DNA of 64,000 nt from Motilibacter peucedani (GCF_003634695.1 NZ_RBWV01000009.1:558001-622000); one strand, 5' to 3'. Shown: positions 14,837-24,207, counted from the stretch's first letter. The notes: a model not told the origin generated them from the sequence alone. A program made the numbers and translations.

Positions 14837-16975
14837 GTGGCACAGCGAGGCCGGTCCCGGTCAGCCGGCGCGCGGCCCGAGCGCGTGACTCAGCGCCGTC
14901 CAGCCGGGCGCCGGGTCCAGCGCGGGCTCGTCGCTGTGCTCACCGAGGCGGCGCGCGAGGTCGGGAGCGCGGTGCAACGTACGCCGACCCGTCCCTCCGT
15001 GCGGACGAAGTTCCAGGTCGTGGCCCTGCTGGTGCGCGAGGAGCGGGCGCGCGTGATGGCGGACAGCGCCCTCAGCGAGTCGGCCCGTGCCGCGCAGGTC
15101 AAGCAGCTCGCCGGGATCGCGACGTCGCTCGCCAGGACCGCCACCCGCGACAGCTCGCTGCTGGAGCTGCTCGCCGAGGACGCCCAGCTCACTCCGGCCG
15201 GTCGCGCCCTGAAGGCGTCCGTGCTGCGGGAGGCCGGCCGCGAGCCGGAGGAGGAGCCGGCCCCCGCCGAGCCAGCCGCACCGACAGCTGAGAACCCCGT
15301 CGCGGTCGTGCCCAGGGCAGTAGTGTCCCGTCGCCTCGCGAACCCGTTCCTCGCGCCGGACCACGAGGCCGCCGCCGCGCCCGCGCCCGTCCGCTACTCC
15401 GTGCTCGCCGGCTGGGAGCTGCTCGAGCCGCTCTTCCGGTCCTTCGAGGAGGGCGGCGACGGCGCACCGGCCTGCATGCCGCTGCCGAAGCCGAAGCGAC
15501 TGGTGAGGAACGGGCGGCACCTGATGCGCCACCAGGCGCAGGTCGTCGAGGCCGCGGCCGAGGGGCACCGCACCTTCCTGCTCGCCGACGAGCCGGGCCT
15601 CGGCAAGACCGCCCAGGCGCTGCTCGCGGCGCAGGCGGCCGACGCGTACCCCCTGCTCGTCGTCGCGCCGAACGTCGTGAAGGCGAACTGGGCGCACGAG
15701 GTCGAGCTGTGGACGCCGCACCGGCGGGCCACCGTCGTCCACGGCGACGGTGACGACCTGGACGGGTTCGCCGACGTCGTGATCGTCAACTACGAGATCC
15801 TGGACCGCCACGTCGGCTGGCTCGGCGAGCTCGGCTTCCGCGGCATGGTGGTCGACGAGGCGCACTTCATCAAGAACAAGCGGTCGCAGCGCTCGCAGCA
15901 CGTCCTCGCCCTGTCCGAGCGTCTCCGCGCTCGCACCAGCCGGCCGCTCCTGATGGCGCTCACGGGCACCCCACTGGTCAACGACATCGAGGACTTCGCC
16001 GCCATCTGGCAGTTCCTCGGCTGGATCGACGACAAGAAGCCCGTCGGGGAGCTAGCGGCCGCCCTGGAGGCGAACGGGCTGACCCCCGCCGACCCGGGCT
16101 TCTACCCCGCAGCGCGAGAGAGCGTGATCAACGCCGGCATCGTGCGGCGCCGCAAGATCGACGTCAGCGCCGACATCCCGGCCCGTCGGGTCGCGGACCT
16201 GCCGGTCGAGCTGGAGGGCGCGGCCGCTCGTTCGATCCGGGCCGCCGAGACGGCGCTCGCCAAGCGGCTGGTCGCGCGCTACCACGCGGCTCTGGACGCG
16301 CGGGCCGACGGCGATGCCGTCGACGGGATCGACGAGGCGCTCGTCCTCCGGGTGGCCTCAGCTGAGCTGAAGGCCTCGAACGCGGCCGAGGGCGACAACG
16401 TCTTCACCATGGTCCGCCGCATCGGGCAGGCCAAGGCCGGGCTCGCCGCCGACTACACCGCGCAGCTCGCCCGCAACGTCGGCAAGGTCGTCTTCTTCGC
16501 CAAGCACGTCGACGTCATGGACCAGGCCGAGCAGACCTTCACCGAGCGGGGCGTCCGATTCGCCTCCATCCGCGGCGACCAGACGCCCAAGGCGCGCGCG
16601 GCCAACATCGCGGCGTTCACGGACGACCCCGATGTCTCGGTCGTGGTGTGCTCCCTGACCGCGGCGGGCGTCGGGATCAACCTCCAGGTCGCGTCCAACC
16701 TGGTGCTGGCCGAGCTGTCCTGGACCTACGCGGAGCAGACCCAGGCGATCGACCGCATCCACCGGATCGGCCAGACCGAGCCCGTCACGGCCTGGCGCGT
16801 CATCGCGGCGCAGACCATCGACGCCAAGATCGCCCAGCTCATCGACAGCAAGTCGGGTCTGGCTGCCCGTGCCCTCGACGGCGCGCCGCAGGACGACGAG
16901 TCGACCTCCACGTCGGTGCACCTCGACGCCCTCGTCTCGATGCTCACCGACGCTCTCACCGCGCGGGCCCTCTGA
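14837..16975 (+). CDS. SNF2-family DEAD/DEAH-box helicase
   Basis: A 712-aa ATP-dependent DNA translocase. An N-terminal region of about 230 residues (basic start, helical middle, Glu/Pro/Ala linker) is followed by the SNF2 core: RHQAQVVEAAAEG (Q-motif region), Walker A DEPGLGKTAQA, DEAH in MVVDEAHFIKNK, motif III LTGTPLVND, and in the second RecA lobe the helicase-C block ending SWTYAEQTQAIDRIHRIGQ. The compact layout is closest to SMARCAL1/HARP-like and RapA-like single-polypeptide remodellers. The role is probably in DNA repair or clearing bound proteins, by family inference only. GTG 14837 is preferred to ATG 14801 because GAAGAGGAG lies just before it. Confidence 0.85.
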   Translation: MAQRGRSRSAGARPERVTQRRPAGRRVQRGLVAVLTEAAREVGSAVQRTPTRPSVRTKFQVVALLVREERARVMADSALSESARAAQVKQLAGIATSLARTATRDSSLLELLAEDAQLTPAGRALKASVLREAGREPEEEPAPAEPAAPTAENPVAVVPRAVVSRRLANPFLAPDHEAAAAPAPVRYSVLAGWELLEPLFRSFEEGGDGAPACMPLPKPKRLVRNGRHLMRHQAQVVEAAAEGHRTFLLADEPGLGKTAQALLAAQAADAYPLLVVAPNVVKANWAHEVELWTPHRRATVVHGDGDDLDGFADVVIVNYEILDRHVGWLGELGFRGMVVDEAHFIKNKRSQRSQHVLALSERLRARTSRPLLMALTGTPLVNDIEDFAAIWQFLGWIDDKKPVGELAAALEANGLTPADPGFYPAARESVINAGIVRRRKIDVSADIPARRVADLPVELEGAAARSIRAAETALAKRLVARYHAALDARADGDAVDGIDEALVLRVASAELKASNAAEGDNVFTMVRRIGQAKAGLAADYTAQLARNVGKVVFFAKHVDVMDQAEQTFTERGVRFASIRGDQTPKARAANIAAFTDDPDVSVVVCSLTAAGVGINLQVASNLVLAELSWTYAEQTQAIDRIHRIGQTEPVTAWRVIAAQTIDAKIAQLIDSKSGLAARALDGAPQDDESTSTSVHLDALVSMLTDALTARAL

Positions 16976-17025
16976 CCGCGTCCGCGGATGCGGAATCGGG
17001 GAGGCCGAGGAGCCGCATCTGCGGC

Positions 17026-17031
17026 TATCAT
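17026..17031 (+). promoter_or_regulatory. -10 element TATCAT of a probable leaderless promoter (molybdate operon)
   Basis: TATCAT ends 6 nt before ATG 17038 of the HTH-Mop gene, and no ribosome site is present. Transcription of the mop-modABC operon would then begin at its first codon. Confidence 0.5.
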
Positions 17032-17037
17032 GCGTCC

Positions 17038-17451
17038 ATGGCTGCCCTGCGCATCTCCGAGGCCACCCGGCTGCTCGGCGTCAGCGACGACACGCTCCGC
17101 CGGTGGGTGGAGGCGGGCCGGCTCGAGGCCAGGACCGACGAGGTGGGTCGCCTGGTCGTCGAGGGTGCCGAGCTCGCGCGCGTCGCCCGCGAACGCGCCG
17201 AGCGCACCGAGCTGCTCGAGGCCGGCCCGATCGTCAGCGAGTCGGCCCGCAACCGGTTCACCGGCATCGTCACGCGCGTGACCAAGGACCTCGTGATGGC
17301 CCAGGTCGAGATCCAGGCCGGTCCCTTCCGCGTCGTGTCGCTCATGAGCAGCGAGGCGGCGACCGAGCTCGGGCTCGAGCCGGGAGTGCTGGCCGTCGCG
17401 AGCGTGAAGTCGACCAACGTCGTCGTCGAGGTCCCGCAGCAGCGGGCGTGA
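17038..17451 (+). CDS. Molybdate-responsive regulator: MerR/excisionase-type HTH fused to a Mop (TOBE) domain
   Basis: A 137-aa protein. Residues about 3-45 form a MerR/excisionase-like HTH (LRISEATRLLGVSDDTLRRW then VEAGRLEARTDE), and residues about 65-135 a molybdopterin-binding Mop/TOBE domain (ARNRFTGIVTRVTKDLVMAQ through VVSLMSSEAATELGL and SVKSTNVVVEV). Mop domains oligomerise around molybdate or tungstate, so this is a one-component molybdate sensor analogous to ModE. It is the first gene of the modABC operon, overlapping modA, and probably represses it when molybdate is plentiful. Confidence 0.88.
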   Translation: MAALRISEATRLLGVSDDTLRRWVEAGRLEARTDEVGRLVVEGAELARVARERAERTELLEAGPIVSESARNRFTGIVTRVTKDLVMAQVEIQAGPFRVVSLMSSEAATELGLEPGVLAVASVKSTNVVVEVPQQRA

Positions 17452-18233
17452 CCGGCATGCGCACCGCAGCACCAGCCCTGGTCGCCCTCGCGCTTCTCAC
17501 CAGCGCGTGCGGCGGCTCGTCGTCACCCGCCGCGTCGAGGGCAGCGTCTTCCGCCGACCCGAGCGGCAGCATCACGGTCTTCGCGGCCGCGTCCCTGACC
17601 GGGGCGTTCACCGAGCTCGGCCAGCAGTTCGAGCAGGCCAACCCCGGCACGAAGGTCACCTTCAGCTTCGGCGCGAGCTCGACGCTCGCCCAGCAGGTAA
17701 TCGCCGGGGCGCCGGCCGACGTCTTCGCTTCGGCGAGCCCGAAGAACATGGCGCAGGTGACCGACGCGCGTGATGCCATTAACGCGCGGACCTTCGCCAC
17801 CAACGTCGCCGAGGTCGCCGTCGCGCCGGCGAGCAAGGCGAAGGTGACCGCCCTCGCTGACCTCGCCAAGCCCGGGATCAAGGTGGCGCTCTGCCAGCCG
17901 CAGGTGCCGTGCGGCGCCCTCGCGCAGACAGTGCTCGACAAGGCGAAGGTGTCGGTTCAGCCCGTCACCCAGGGGCTCGACGTCAAGAGCACCCTCGCCT
18001 ACGTCACCAGCGGCGAAGCGGACGCGGCGATCGTCTACGCCACAGACGTACGCGCTGCTGGCGACTCCGTCGTCGGCGTCGAGGTGCCGGCCGCGCAGAA
18101 CGCGAGCACCGCGTACCCCATCGCCACCGTCAAGAGCAGCAAGAACGCTGCGCTGGCAGCGGCTTTCGAGGACTTTGTCCTCTCGTCCGCTGGGCAGTCG
18201 GTGCTCGGCACCGCGGGGTTCTCGGCCCCGTGA
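17448..18233 (+). CDS. modA: Molybdate ABC transporter substrate-binding lipoprotein ModA
   Basis: A 261-aa binding protein with a lipoprotein signal (ALLTSACGG) and the ModA fold: ITVFAAASLTGAFTELGQQF at the start of the mature protein (the Ser of AAASL is a molybdate ligand), FSFGASSTLAQQV (second ligand Ser), GAPADVFASA, and a C-terminal GEADAAIVYATDV segment with the final ligands. It captures molybdate outside the membrane for ModBC. GTG 17448 overlaps the regulator stop (GTGA); ATG 17457 three codons later is an alternative. Confidence 0.93.
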   Translation: MTGMRTAAPALVALALLTSACGGSSSPAASRAASSADPSGSITVFAAASLTGAFTELGQQFEQANPGTKVTFSFGASSTLAQQVIAGAPADVFASASPKNMAQVTDARDAINARTFATNVAEVAVAPASKAKVTALADLAKPGIKVALCQPQVPCGALAQTVLDKAKVSVQPVTQGLDVKSTLAYVTSGEADAAIVYATDVRAAGDSVVGVEVPAAQNASTAYPIATVKSSKNAALAAAFEDFVLSSAGQSVLGTAGFSAP

Positions 18234-19048
18234 GCGAGGGGGTTGCGACGCGTACGCTGCGGCGCGCCCCGCGCCTCGCGACCCTGCTCGTCCCGCCGGC
18301 GGCCCTGGCCCTGCTCTTCCTCGTGCTGCCGCTGGTGGGACTGCTGGTCCGCGCGCCGTGGCGCGACCTCTGGCCGCTGCTGAGCGAGCCGTCGGTGCGC
18401 CAGGCGCTGCGGCTCTCGCTGCTCTGCGCGTCGCTGGCGACCGCCCTCTCGCTGGTCCTCGGCGTGCCGCTCGCCTGGGTGCTCGCGCGGCTGCGGTTCC
18501 CCGGGCGGCGACTCCTGCGCGCACTGGTGCTGCTGCCGCTGGTGCTGCCCCCGGTCGTCGGCGGCGTCGGCCTGCTCTACGCGCTCGGCCGGCACGGTGT
18601 CCTCGGCGGCGCGCTGGAGTCGGTGGGTGTCACGCTGCCGTTCACCACCGCGGGGGTCGTGGTCGCGGAAGCCTTCGTCGCCATGCCGTTCCTCGTCGTG
18701 ACGGTCGAGGGTGCGCTGGCAGCGTCCGACGAGCGCTTCGAGGAGGCCGCCGCGACCCTCGGCGCCACCGGCTGGACGACGTTCTGGCGCGTCACGCTGC
18801 CTCTGATCGGGCCGTCCGTGACCGCCGGCGCCGTGCTGTCCTTCGCGCGGGCGCTGGGGGAGTTCGGCGCCACCATCACCTTCGCCGGCAACCTGCCGGG
18901 CACCACGCAGACCATGCCGCTCGCCGTCTACATCGCGCTCGAGACCGACCCGCGTGCGGCCGTCGCGCTCGCGCTCGTGCTCCTGGCCGTCAGCGTCGCG
19001 ATCCTGCTGGCGCTGCGGGAGCGCTACGTGCGGCCGAGTCCGCGGTGA
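18230..19048 (+). CDS. modB: Molybdate ABC transporter permease ModB
   Basis: A 272-aa integral membrane protein with about six helices. The EAA-type loop that docks on the ATPase is visible as EEAAATLGATGWTTFWRVTLP, followed by LIGPSVTAGAVLSFARALGEFGATITFAGN, which is highly characteristic of ModB/CysT permeases. GTG 18230 overlaps the modA stop by four bases. It forms the homodimeric membrane channel for molybdate. Confidence 0.94.
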   Translation: MSEGVATRTLRRAPRLATLLVPPAALALLFLVLPLVGLLVRAPWRDLWPLLSEPSVRQALRLSLLCASLATALSLVLGVPLAWVLARLRFPGRRLLRALVLLPLVLPPVVGGVGLLYALGRHGVLGGALESVGVTLPFTTAGVVVAEAFVAMPFLVVTVEGALAASDERFEEAAATLGATGWTTFWRVTLPLIGPSVTAGAVLSFARALGEFGATITFAGNLPGTTQTMPLAVYIALETDPRAAVALALVLLAVSVAILLALRERYVRPSPR

Positions 19049-20115
19049 GCCTGCACGCACGGGTCGGTGTCGAGCGCCCGGGCTTCTCGCTCGACGTCGC
19101 GCTCGAGGTGGCCGACGGCGAGGTCGTCGCGGTCATCGGGCCCAACGGCGCCGGGAAGACGACGCTGCTGCGGGCGTTGGCGGGACTGGTGCCACTCCAT
19201 ATAGGCCGGGTCGAGCTGGCCGGGCGGGTGCTCGACGACCCGGCCGCAGGCGTACGCGTCGAGACCCGCGAGCGCCGCGTCGGCGTGGTCTTCCAGGACT
19301 ACCGGCTCTTCGAGCACCTCAGCGCCCGCGACAACGTGGCCTTCGGCCCGCGGAGCACGGGGATGCCGAAACGCGAGGCGCGGAGACTCGCCGACGCGGA
19401 GCTCACCCGGCTGGGCCTCGCCGACCTCGGCGATCGCCGGCCGCGAGAGCTCTCCGGCGGCCAGGCCCAGCGGGTCGCCCTGGCCCGCGCGCTGGTCACC
19501 GCCCCCGAGCTGCTCCTGCTCGACGAGCCGCTCGCCGCCCTCGACGCCGAGACGCGGACCGCCGTGCGCACGGTGCTGCGAGACACGGTCGCCGACTTCC
19601 GCGGTCCCGTGGTGCTGGTGACCCACGACCCGGTCGACGCGCTCACCCTCGCCGACCGGCTCGTGGTCGTCGAGGGCGGGCGCGTCGTGCAGGCTGGCGC
19701 GGCGGCGGCCGTCGCCGACCGGCCGGCCACCGCGTACGTCGCCTCGCTCGTCGGCCTGACGCTCTGCCGCGGGCCCGCGGTCGACGGCGTGCTGGCGCTC
19801 GAGGACGGTACGCGCCTGGTGACCGCGGACCCGACACGGCAAGGACCGAGCCTGGCCGTCGTGCGGCCGAGCTCGGTCCTGCTGACCCGCGAGCCGCCGC
19901 GGTCCAGTGCGCGCAACGTGTGGCAGCGGGAGGTCGCCTCGCTCCAGGTGCTCGGCGACCGGGTGCGTGTGACGCTCGCCGGCTCGCCCGCCCTGCACGC
20001 CGACGTGACGAGCTCCGCTGTGGCGGAGCTGCGCCTCGCCGCCGGCGACAGGGTCTGGGCGAGCGTGAAGGCGACCGACGTGACGGTCTACGCCGACTCG
20101 GCCGACATCGCGTAG
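19045..20115 (+). CDS. modC: Molybdate ABC transporter ATP-binding protein ModC
   Basis: A 356-aa ATPase. Walker A GPNGAGKTTLLRAL, Q-loop FQDYRLFEHL, signature LSGGQAQRVALARAL, Walker B LLLLDEPLAALD and the switch His in VTHDPVDAL are intact. The C-terminal part (about 230-356) contains a regulatory Mop-like (TOBE) domain ending VWASVKATDVTVYA, through which molybdate can inhibit transport in related ModC proteins. It overlaps the modB stop (GTGA). Its 3' end overlaps the convergent GH92 gene by 28 bp, so the transcripts may collide. Confidence 0.94.
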   Translation: MSLHARVGVERPGFSLDVALEVADGEVVAVIGPNGAGKTTLLRALAGLVPLHIGRVELAGRVLDDPAAGVRVETRERRVGVVFQDYRLFEHLSARDNVAFGPRSTGMPKREARRLADAELTRLGLADLGDRRPRELSGGQAQRVALARALVTAPELLLLDEPLAALDAETRTAVRTVLRDTVADFRGPVVLVTHDPVDALTLADRLVVVEGGRVVQAGAAAAVADRPATAYVASLVGLTLCRGPAVDGVLALEDGTRLVTADPTRQGPSLAVVRPSSVLLTREPPRSSARNVWQREVASLQVLGDRVRVTLAGSPALHADVTSSAVAELRLAAGDRVWASVKATDVTVYADSADIA

Positions 20116-23100
20116 ACGAGCAGGAACGGCTGGTCCGGCAACGTGATGGAGACCGCCTGCTTGGTGGCGTCGACCGCGAGCCGGTCATGCCAGATGTGCA
20201 CGGTCAGGCCGTCACCGCCGCCATCGACGTAGTAGCGCTCCGACGCGCTGAGCGCCGTGCCCTCGCCGAGCCGCGGTGCGCCCGCGGCCCAGTCGGTCGC
20301 GGCCAGCTGCACCGTAGAGGTCGTGCCGTCCGAGTAGTGGACGGTCGCCGGGCCGGTGAAGTCGCCGTTGTGCGCCGAGACCAGCAGGTCGAGAGCCGAG
20401 TACTTCGCCGGAGCCAGGGCGATCGTCTGCCCGTGCGTCGAGACGAAGTTCTTGGCCGTGCCGGTGGTGTCGGGGAAGCGGTAGGCGCCTCCAGCGGCCA
20501 CCCCGACGCCGCCCGCCGGCAGCTGCTCGGCCGGGAAGCTCCAGCCACCGCCGTCGAAGTTGCCCTCGTTGCGGGCGTTCGCCGTCGCGACGCCGTCGAC
20601 GTCGTAGGCCGACGACAGGTCCTGCGGGCAGTAGCCACCCGACTCGGAGCAGGCCCCGATGACCGAGAGAGTCGCCGTCCGCTCGACCGAGCCGCCCTGG
20701 GTGTCCTTGGCGGTGACGGTGATGCGGTAGTCGCCCTTCGGCGTGCCGGCCGGCACGGTGACCTTCAGCGGGAACTGCTGCGTGGCCGGCAGGTTGTCGG
20801 ACTGCACGCGCGCCGAGCCCGTGGCCGGGGTGACGCTGAGCGGCGCCTGTGCCGAGGCCGCCACGGTGACGTAGGCCCGCCCCGGGGTGGTCGCGACCAC
20901 GGAGGCGTTGACGTCGACCTGCTGGGCGCTCGTCCCGCCGACCAGCGTGGTCGACGAGGGCTGCAGCGCCAGAGCGAGGTGGTGCTGCGCCGAGTAGCCA
21001 CCCACCAGCGACGGCGGGGCGGCGTTCTTCTTGGTGCCCCACGACGACGGGGTCGTCGCCAGCGTGTAGGACAGATCCTTGCCGGCCCGCAGGTCGGCGC
21101 TGGTCACCCAGGTCTGCTTGAGGTTGCGCCCGCCGAGCTGCGCCGACGCGATGTAGCGGGTGCTCGCCGAGCTGCCGGGGGCGGAGATGTCGAGCGAGCC
21201 CTTCGGGTACCACGACGGGTCGAGCGTGAGGTGCACCGAGTCGAAGATCGGCGTGCTCAGGCCCCACACGTCGCTGCCGGGCAAGATCGGGTAGAGCCCG
21301 ATCGCCGAGAGCACGTGCCACGCCGACATGGTGCCGAGGTCGTCGTTGCCCGTCATGCCGGTCGGGCCGTCGGTGAACAGCGTGATCGCGGCGTGCACGA
21401 CGTCGGTCGTCTTCGACGGCTGCCCGGTCCAGAGGTAGATGTAGGGCGAGTGCAGGTCGGGCTCGTTCTGCGGGTTGTACTTGTCCTGGTTGTAGTAGGA
21501 GTAGGCGCCGTTGACCCACACCTCGCGCGCCGTCTTCGCCGGGTCGGCCAGCAGCTGGTCGTAGGCGAAGAACTTGTCGAGCCGCCCGTTCGTCGCGTCG
21601 GTGCCGCCGATCAGGTCGACCAGGTCGGGCACGTCTTGCTGTGCGAGCCACATGTACTGGACCGCAGTGCCTTCGTGGAAGCCCAGGCTGTTGGCGGGGT
21701 CGTCGGGGCCGACGAACGCACCGTCGGCGTCACGGCCGCGGAACCACGACGTACGCGGGTCGAAGACGTTGCGGAAGTTCTGTCCGCGCGCGGCGTAGCG
21801 TGCGGCATCCTCGGTGTGCCCGAGGCTCTTGGCCATTGCCGACAGGGTGGCGTCGGAGAGCGCGTACTCGAGCGTCGCCGACGGGCCGTGCTGCAGGTCG
21901 TAGTCGCCCGGCTTGCCGACTGCGTCGGGCAGGTAGGGGACGTAGCCGTCGCGGAGGTACTGCACGTTGCCCGAACGGCCGTTGAACTGCGAGTCGGCCG
22001 GGGGCACGCCGTCGGCGTTCTTCTTGAGCGCCGCGTAGGCCTCTTCCTCGTGGCCCTTGAGCAGGCCCTGCTGGTATGCACTGGTGAGATACGCGGTGAC
22101 CGGGTCCCCGGTCATGATGTTGGTCTCGACGGTGCCGTAGCCCCAGCGGGGGAGCCAGCCGCCTTCGGCGTCGATGCGCAGCAGCGAGAGCGCCATGTCG
22201 CGCGCCTGCTGCGGCGCCAGCAGCGAGAGCAGCTGCTGCTGGGTGCGGTAGGTGTCCCAGAGGGACCAGTTCTGGTAGTAGGTAAAGTCCTTGGCCTCGT
22301 GAATCTTCTGGTCCCAGCCGGTGTAGCGGCCGTCGACGTCGGTGCCGGTGTTGGGCGCGAGGAAGGAGCGGTAGAGCGAGGAGTAGAACGTACGCCGCTG
22401 CTCCGTCGTCCCGCCGGTGGTGCGTACCTGGTCGAGCCGCGACTCCCACGTGGCCTTCGCGGCCGCGACGACGGAGTCGAAGGTGCCGGAGCCCTCGGCG
22501 GCGAGGTTCTTGCGCGCGCCGTCGGCGTCGACGTAGGAGATCGCCGTCGTGGAGACGACGTCGTGGTCCGAGGTGGTGTCGAAGCGGAGGTACGCGCCGC
22601 GCCGGCCGTCGCCGCTCGACGACGTGCTGCCCGCGGTGACGGTGTCGCCGGCCCAGGTGCCGCTCGAGGCGAAGGGCCGGTCGAAGCGAGTGGTGAAGAA
22701 CAGCGTGTAGGGCTTGGTGTCCTGGCAGAACCCGCTGCCGGTCACCCGCGTCTCGACCGTGTGGTCGTCGACGATGCGGACGCTGCTGTCGTGCACCGAG
22801 TGGAGCGCCTGGCCGGCGTTGACGAGGACGTCGGCCGAGGTGGTCGCCGGGAACGTGTAGCGCGCCCAGCCGGTGTGGGTGGTGGCGCCGAGCTCGGCGC
22901 GCACCGCGCCGGCCGGTGCCTGCAGGTCGACGGCGTAGTAGCCGGGCGACGCGGTCTCGGTGTCGTGGCTGTAGGGCAGCGCGTAGTTCGCGTAGTCGGT
23001 CGAGGTGACGTCGCCGGTCGTGGGCAGGACCGGCAGGTCACCGCCGAGGCCGCACCCGACGCCCGAGATGTGGACCATGCTGAAGCCGCGGATGCGGCCC

Positions 23101-23345
23101 TCGGTGTAGTCGTAGCCGGTGTTGTGGCCGGTGTCGGGGGACAGCTGCACCATGCCGAACGGCACGCTCGCCCCCGGGTAGGTGTTGCCCTCGTTCTGCG
23201 AGCCGATGAACGGGTTGACCAGGCTGGTCAGCGGCTCATCGGCGGCGGGCGCGGCGCTCGCGGCGGATGCCGTCGCGAGCGGCAGGGCGGGAAGGGCGAG
23301 GGCGACGAGGCCGACGAGGGCGCTCGCGGCTCTGGCTCGGTGCAT
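20088..23345 (-). CDS. Secreted GH92 alpha-1,2-mannosidase
   Basis: A 1085-aa protein with a Sec signal (MHRARAASALVGLVALALPA, cleavage near the Ala-rich stretch). The GH92 catalytic region begins LVNPFIGSQNEGNTYPGASVP and includes the GNDDLGTMSAWHVLSAIGLYP block with its calcium/catalytic neighbourhood. It is followed by an Ig-like domain (about 760-870) and a C-terminal galactose-binding-like or NPCBM-like module rich in YSDGTTS turns. GH92 enzymes are calcium-dependent inverting mannosidases acting on fungal mannan or high-mannose N-glycans. GAGGAGA lies before ATG 23345. A LacI-type palindrome sits in its promoter. Confidence 0.93.
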   Translation of the reverse strand: MHRARAASALVGLVALALPALPLATASAASAAPAADEPLTSLVNPFIGSQNEGNTYPGASVPFGMVQLSPDTGHNTGYDYTEGRIRGFSMVHISGVGCGLGGDLPVLPTTGDVTSTDYANYALPYSHDTETASPGYYAVDLQAPAGAVRAELGATTHTGWARYTFPATTSADVLVNAGQALHSVHDSSVRIVDDHTVETRVTGSGFCQDTKPYTLFFTTRFDRPFASSGTWAGDTVTAGSTSSSGDGRRGAYLRFDTTSDHDVVSTTAISYVDADGARKNLAAEGSGTFDSVVAAAKATWESRLDQVRTTGGTTEQRRTFYSSLYRSFLAPNTGTDVDGRYTGWDQKIHEAKDFTYYQNWSLWDTYRTQQQLLSLLAPQQARDMALSLLRIDAEGGWLPRWGYGTVETNIMTGDPVTAYLTSAYQQGLLKGHEEEAYAALKKNADGVPPADSQFNGRSGNVQYLRDGYVPYLPDAVGKPGDYDLQHGPSATLEYALSDATLSAMAKSLGHTEDAARYAARGQNFRNVFDPRTSWFRGRDADGAFVGPDDPANSLGFHEGTAVQYMWLAQQDVPDLVDLIGGTDATNGRLDKFFAYDQLLADPAKTAREVWVNGAYSYYNQDKYNPQNEPDLHSPYIYLWTGQPSKTTDVVHAAITLFTDGPTGMTGNDDLGTMSAWHVLSAIGLYPILPGSDVWGLSTPIFDSVHLTLDPSWYPKGSLDISAPGSSASTRYIASAQLGGRNLKQTWVTSADLRAGKDLSYTLATTPSSWGTKKNAAPPSLVGGYSAQHHLALALQPSSTTLVGGTSAQQVDVNASVVATTPGRAYVTVAASAQAPLSVTPATGSARVQSDNLPATQQFPLKVTVPAGTPKGDYRITVTAKDTQGGSVERTATLSVIGACSESGGYCPQDLSSAYDVDGVATANARNEGNFDGGGWSFPAEQLPAGGVGVAAGGAYRFPDTTGTAKNFVSTHGQTIALAPAKYSALDLLVSAHNGDFTGPATVHYSDGTTSTVQLAATDWAAGAPRLGEGTALSASERYYVDGGGDGLTVHIWHDRLAVDATKQAVSITLPDQPFLLVYAMSAESA

Positions 23346-23429
23346 GGGTCTCCTCGGGCAGCTGTGACCGTGTAGCCGGCTGCCCGAGCCGCGGAGGTGC
23401 GGCGGGGCGGGGACCGGCCCGGGCCACTC

Positions 23430-23455
23430 TGACACGGATAACGTTATCCGTGTCA
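23430..23455. promoter_or_regulatory. 26-bp perfect palindrome: LacI-type operator of the GH92 mannosidase
   Basis: A perfect palindrome with outer arms TGACACGG and CCGTGTCA around a core ATAACGTTAT, about 85 bp upstream of the GH92 start. The inner part reads CGGATAACGTTATCCG. On the reverse strand its edge overlaps TTGACA (23456-23451), a consensus -35 hexamer, so a bound repressor would block RNA polymerase. The central CG in an AT-containing core is the LacI-family hallmark. The same core occurs at 43623-43632 beside the LacI gene. Confidence 0.8.
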
Positions 23456-23493
23456 AGATGCCCGCTTCTGACCGTTCCGTGAGCCGGGTGCGA

Positions 23494-24054
23494 TCAGGCG
23501 ACGACGACGACCCGCGTGCCGACACCGGCGAAGTTCCACAGCGCCAGGGCGTCGGCGGGGGCCTCGCGGATGCAGCCCGCGCTCAGCGGGCGGCCCAGCT
23601 GGGCGAGCCGCTGCTCGGGCCGGCCGCGCCGGTCGCGCGGGATCTCGTGGAAGCCGATGGCCGCGCCGGTGTGGATGCCGTGGGTGAAGCGCACCATGCG
23701 CCGCATCGTGGCGCTCGAGACCGCGCTGTGGGCGAGCGGCGAGCGCGAGTAGACGCGGTAGGTGCCCGGCCGCGGCTGCGAGGCCTGGCCCGACACCAGG
23801 TAGGTGCGCACGACCGTGCCCTTCGCGTCGACGAGCCAGACCTGCTGCGCCCGCTTGGCGTAGACGACGCGGCGGCCGCTGCCGCTGCGGGCCGGCAGTG
23901 CGGTGCGGGTCGGGGCGGGCGCACGGTCGACGTTGCGCGCCGGTGCTGACGCGGGCGGCCGGACTGCGGCCGGCGCGGCGGGGACGGCCGGCGCTGCGCC
24001 GTGGAGGTGGGCCGAGAGCAGGGCGGCCAGGAGGCCGAGGGCAGGTGCGGTCAC
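23494..24054 (-). CDS. L,D-transpeptidase (YkuD domain), secreted
   Basis: A 186-aa protein with a hydrophobic N-terminal export signal, a Pro/Ala-rich linker (about 22-60) and a YkuD domain starting RRVVYAKRAQQVWLVDA. The active-site motif has His136 (GFHEIP) and nucleophile Cys161 in GRPLSAGCIRE. YkuD enzymes make 3-3 peptidoglycan cross-links or attach proteins to the wall. Most have SHGC; here His is replaced by Ala (SAGC). GTG 24054 is chosen because GAGGAGG lies 8-9 nt upstream, although the frame is open to GTG 24078. The product ends 148 bp from the GH92 start. Confidence 0.85.
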   Translation of the reverse strand: MTAPALGLLAALLSAHLHGAAPAVPAAPAAVRPPASAPARNVDRAPAPTRTALPARSGSGRRVVYAKRAQQVWLVDAKGTVVRTYLVSGQASQPRPGTYRVYSRSPLAHSAVSSATMRRMVRFTHGIHTGAAIGFHEIPRDRRGRPEQRLAQLGRPLSAGCIREAPADALALWNFAGVGTRVVVVA

Positions 24055-24207
24055 CGGTGCTGTCCTCCTCGAGGTCACGGGGTCGTGCGGTCGTCGCCCA
24101 CCCTAGGCGCCGCCGGAGTCCGGCCGCTCACTCCGCGCGTCCCGCACCGTCTCGACGTGCGGGCCTGCGATCCGGGGCAGGACAGGACGAGACAGGAGGG
24201 CGGCGCA

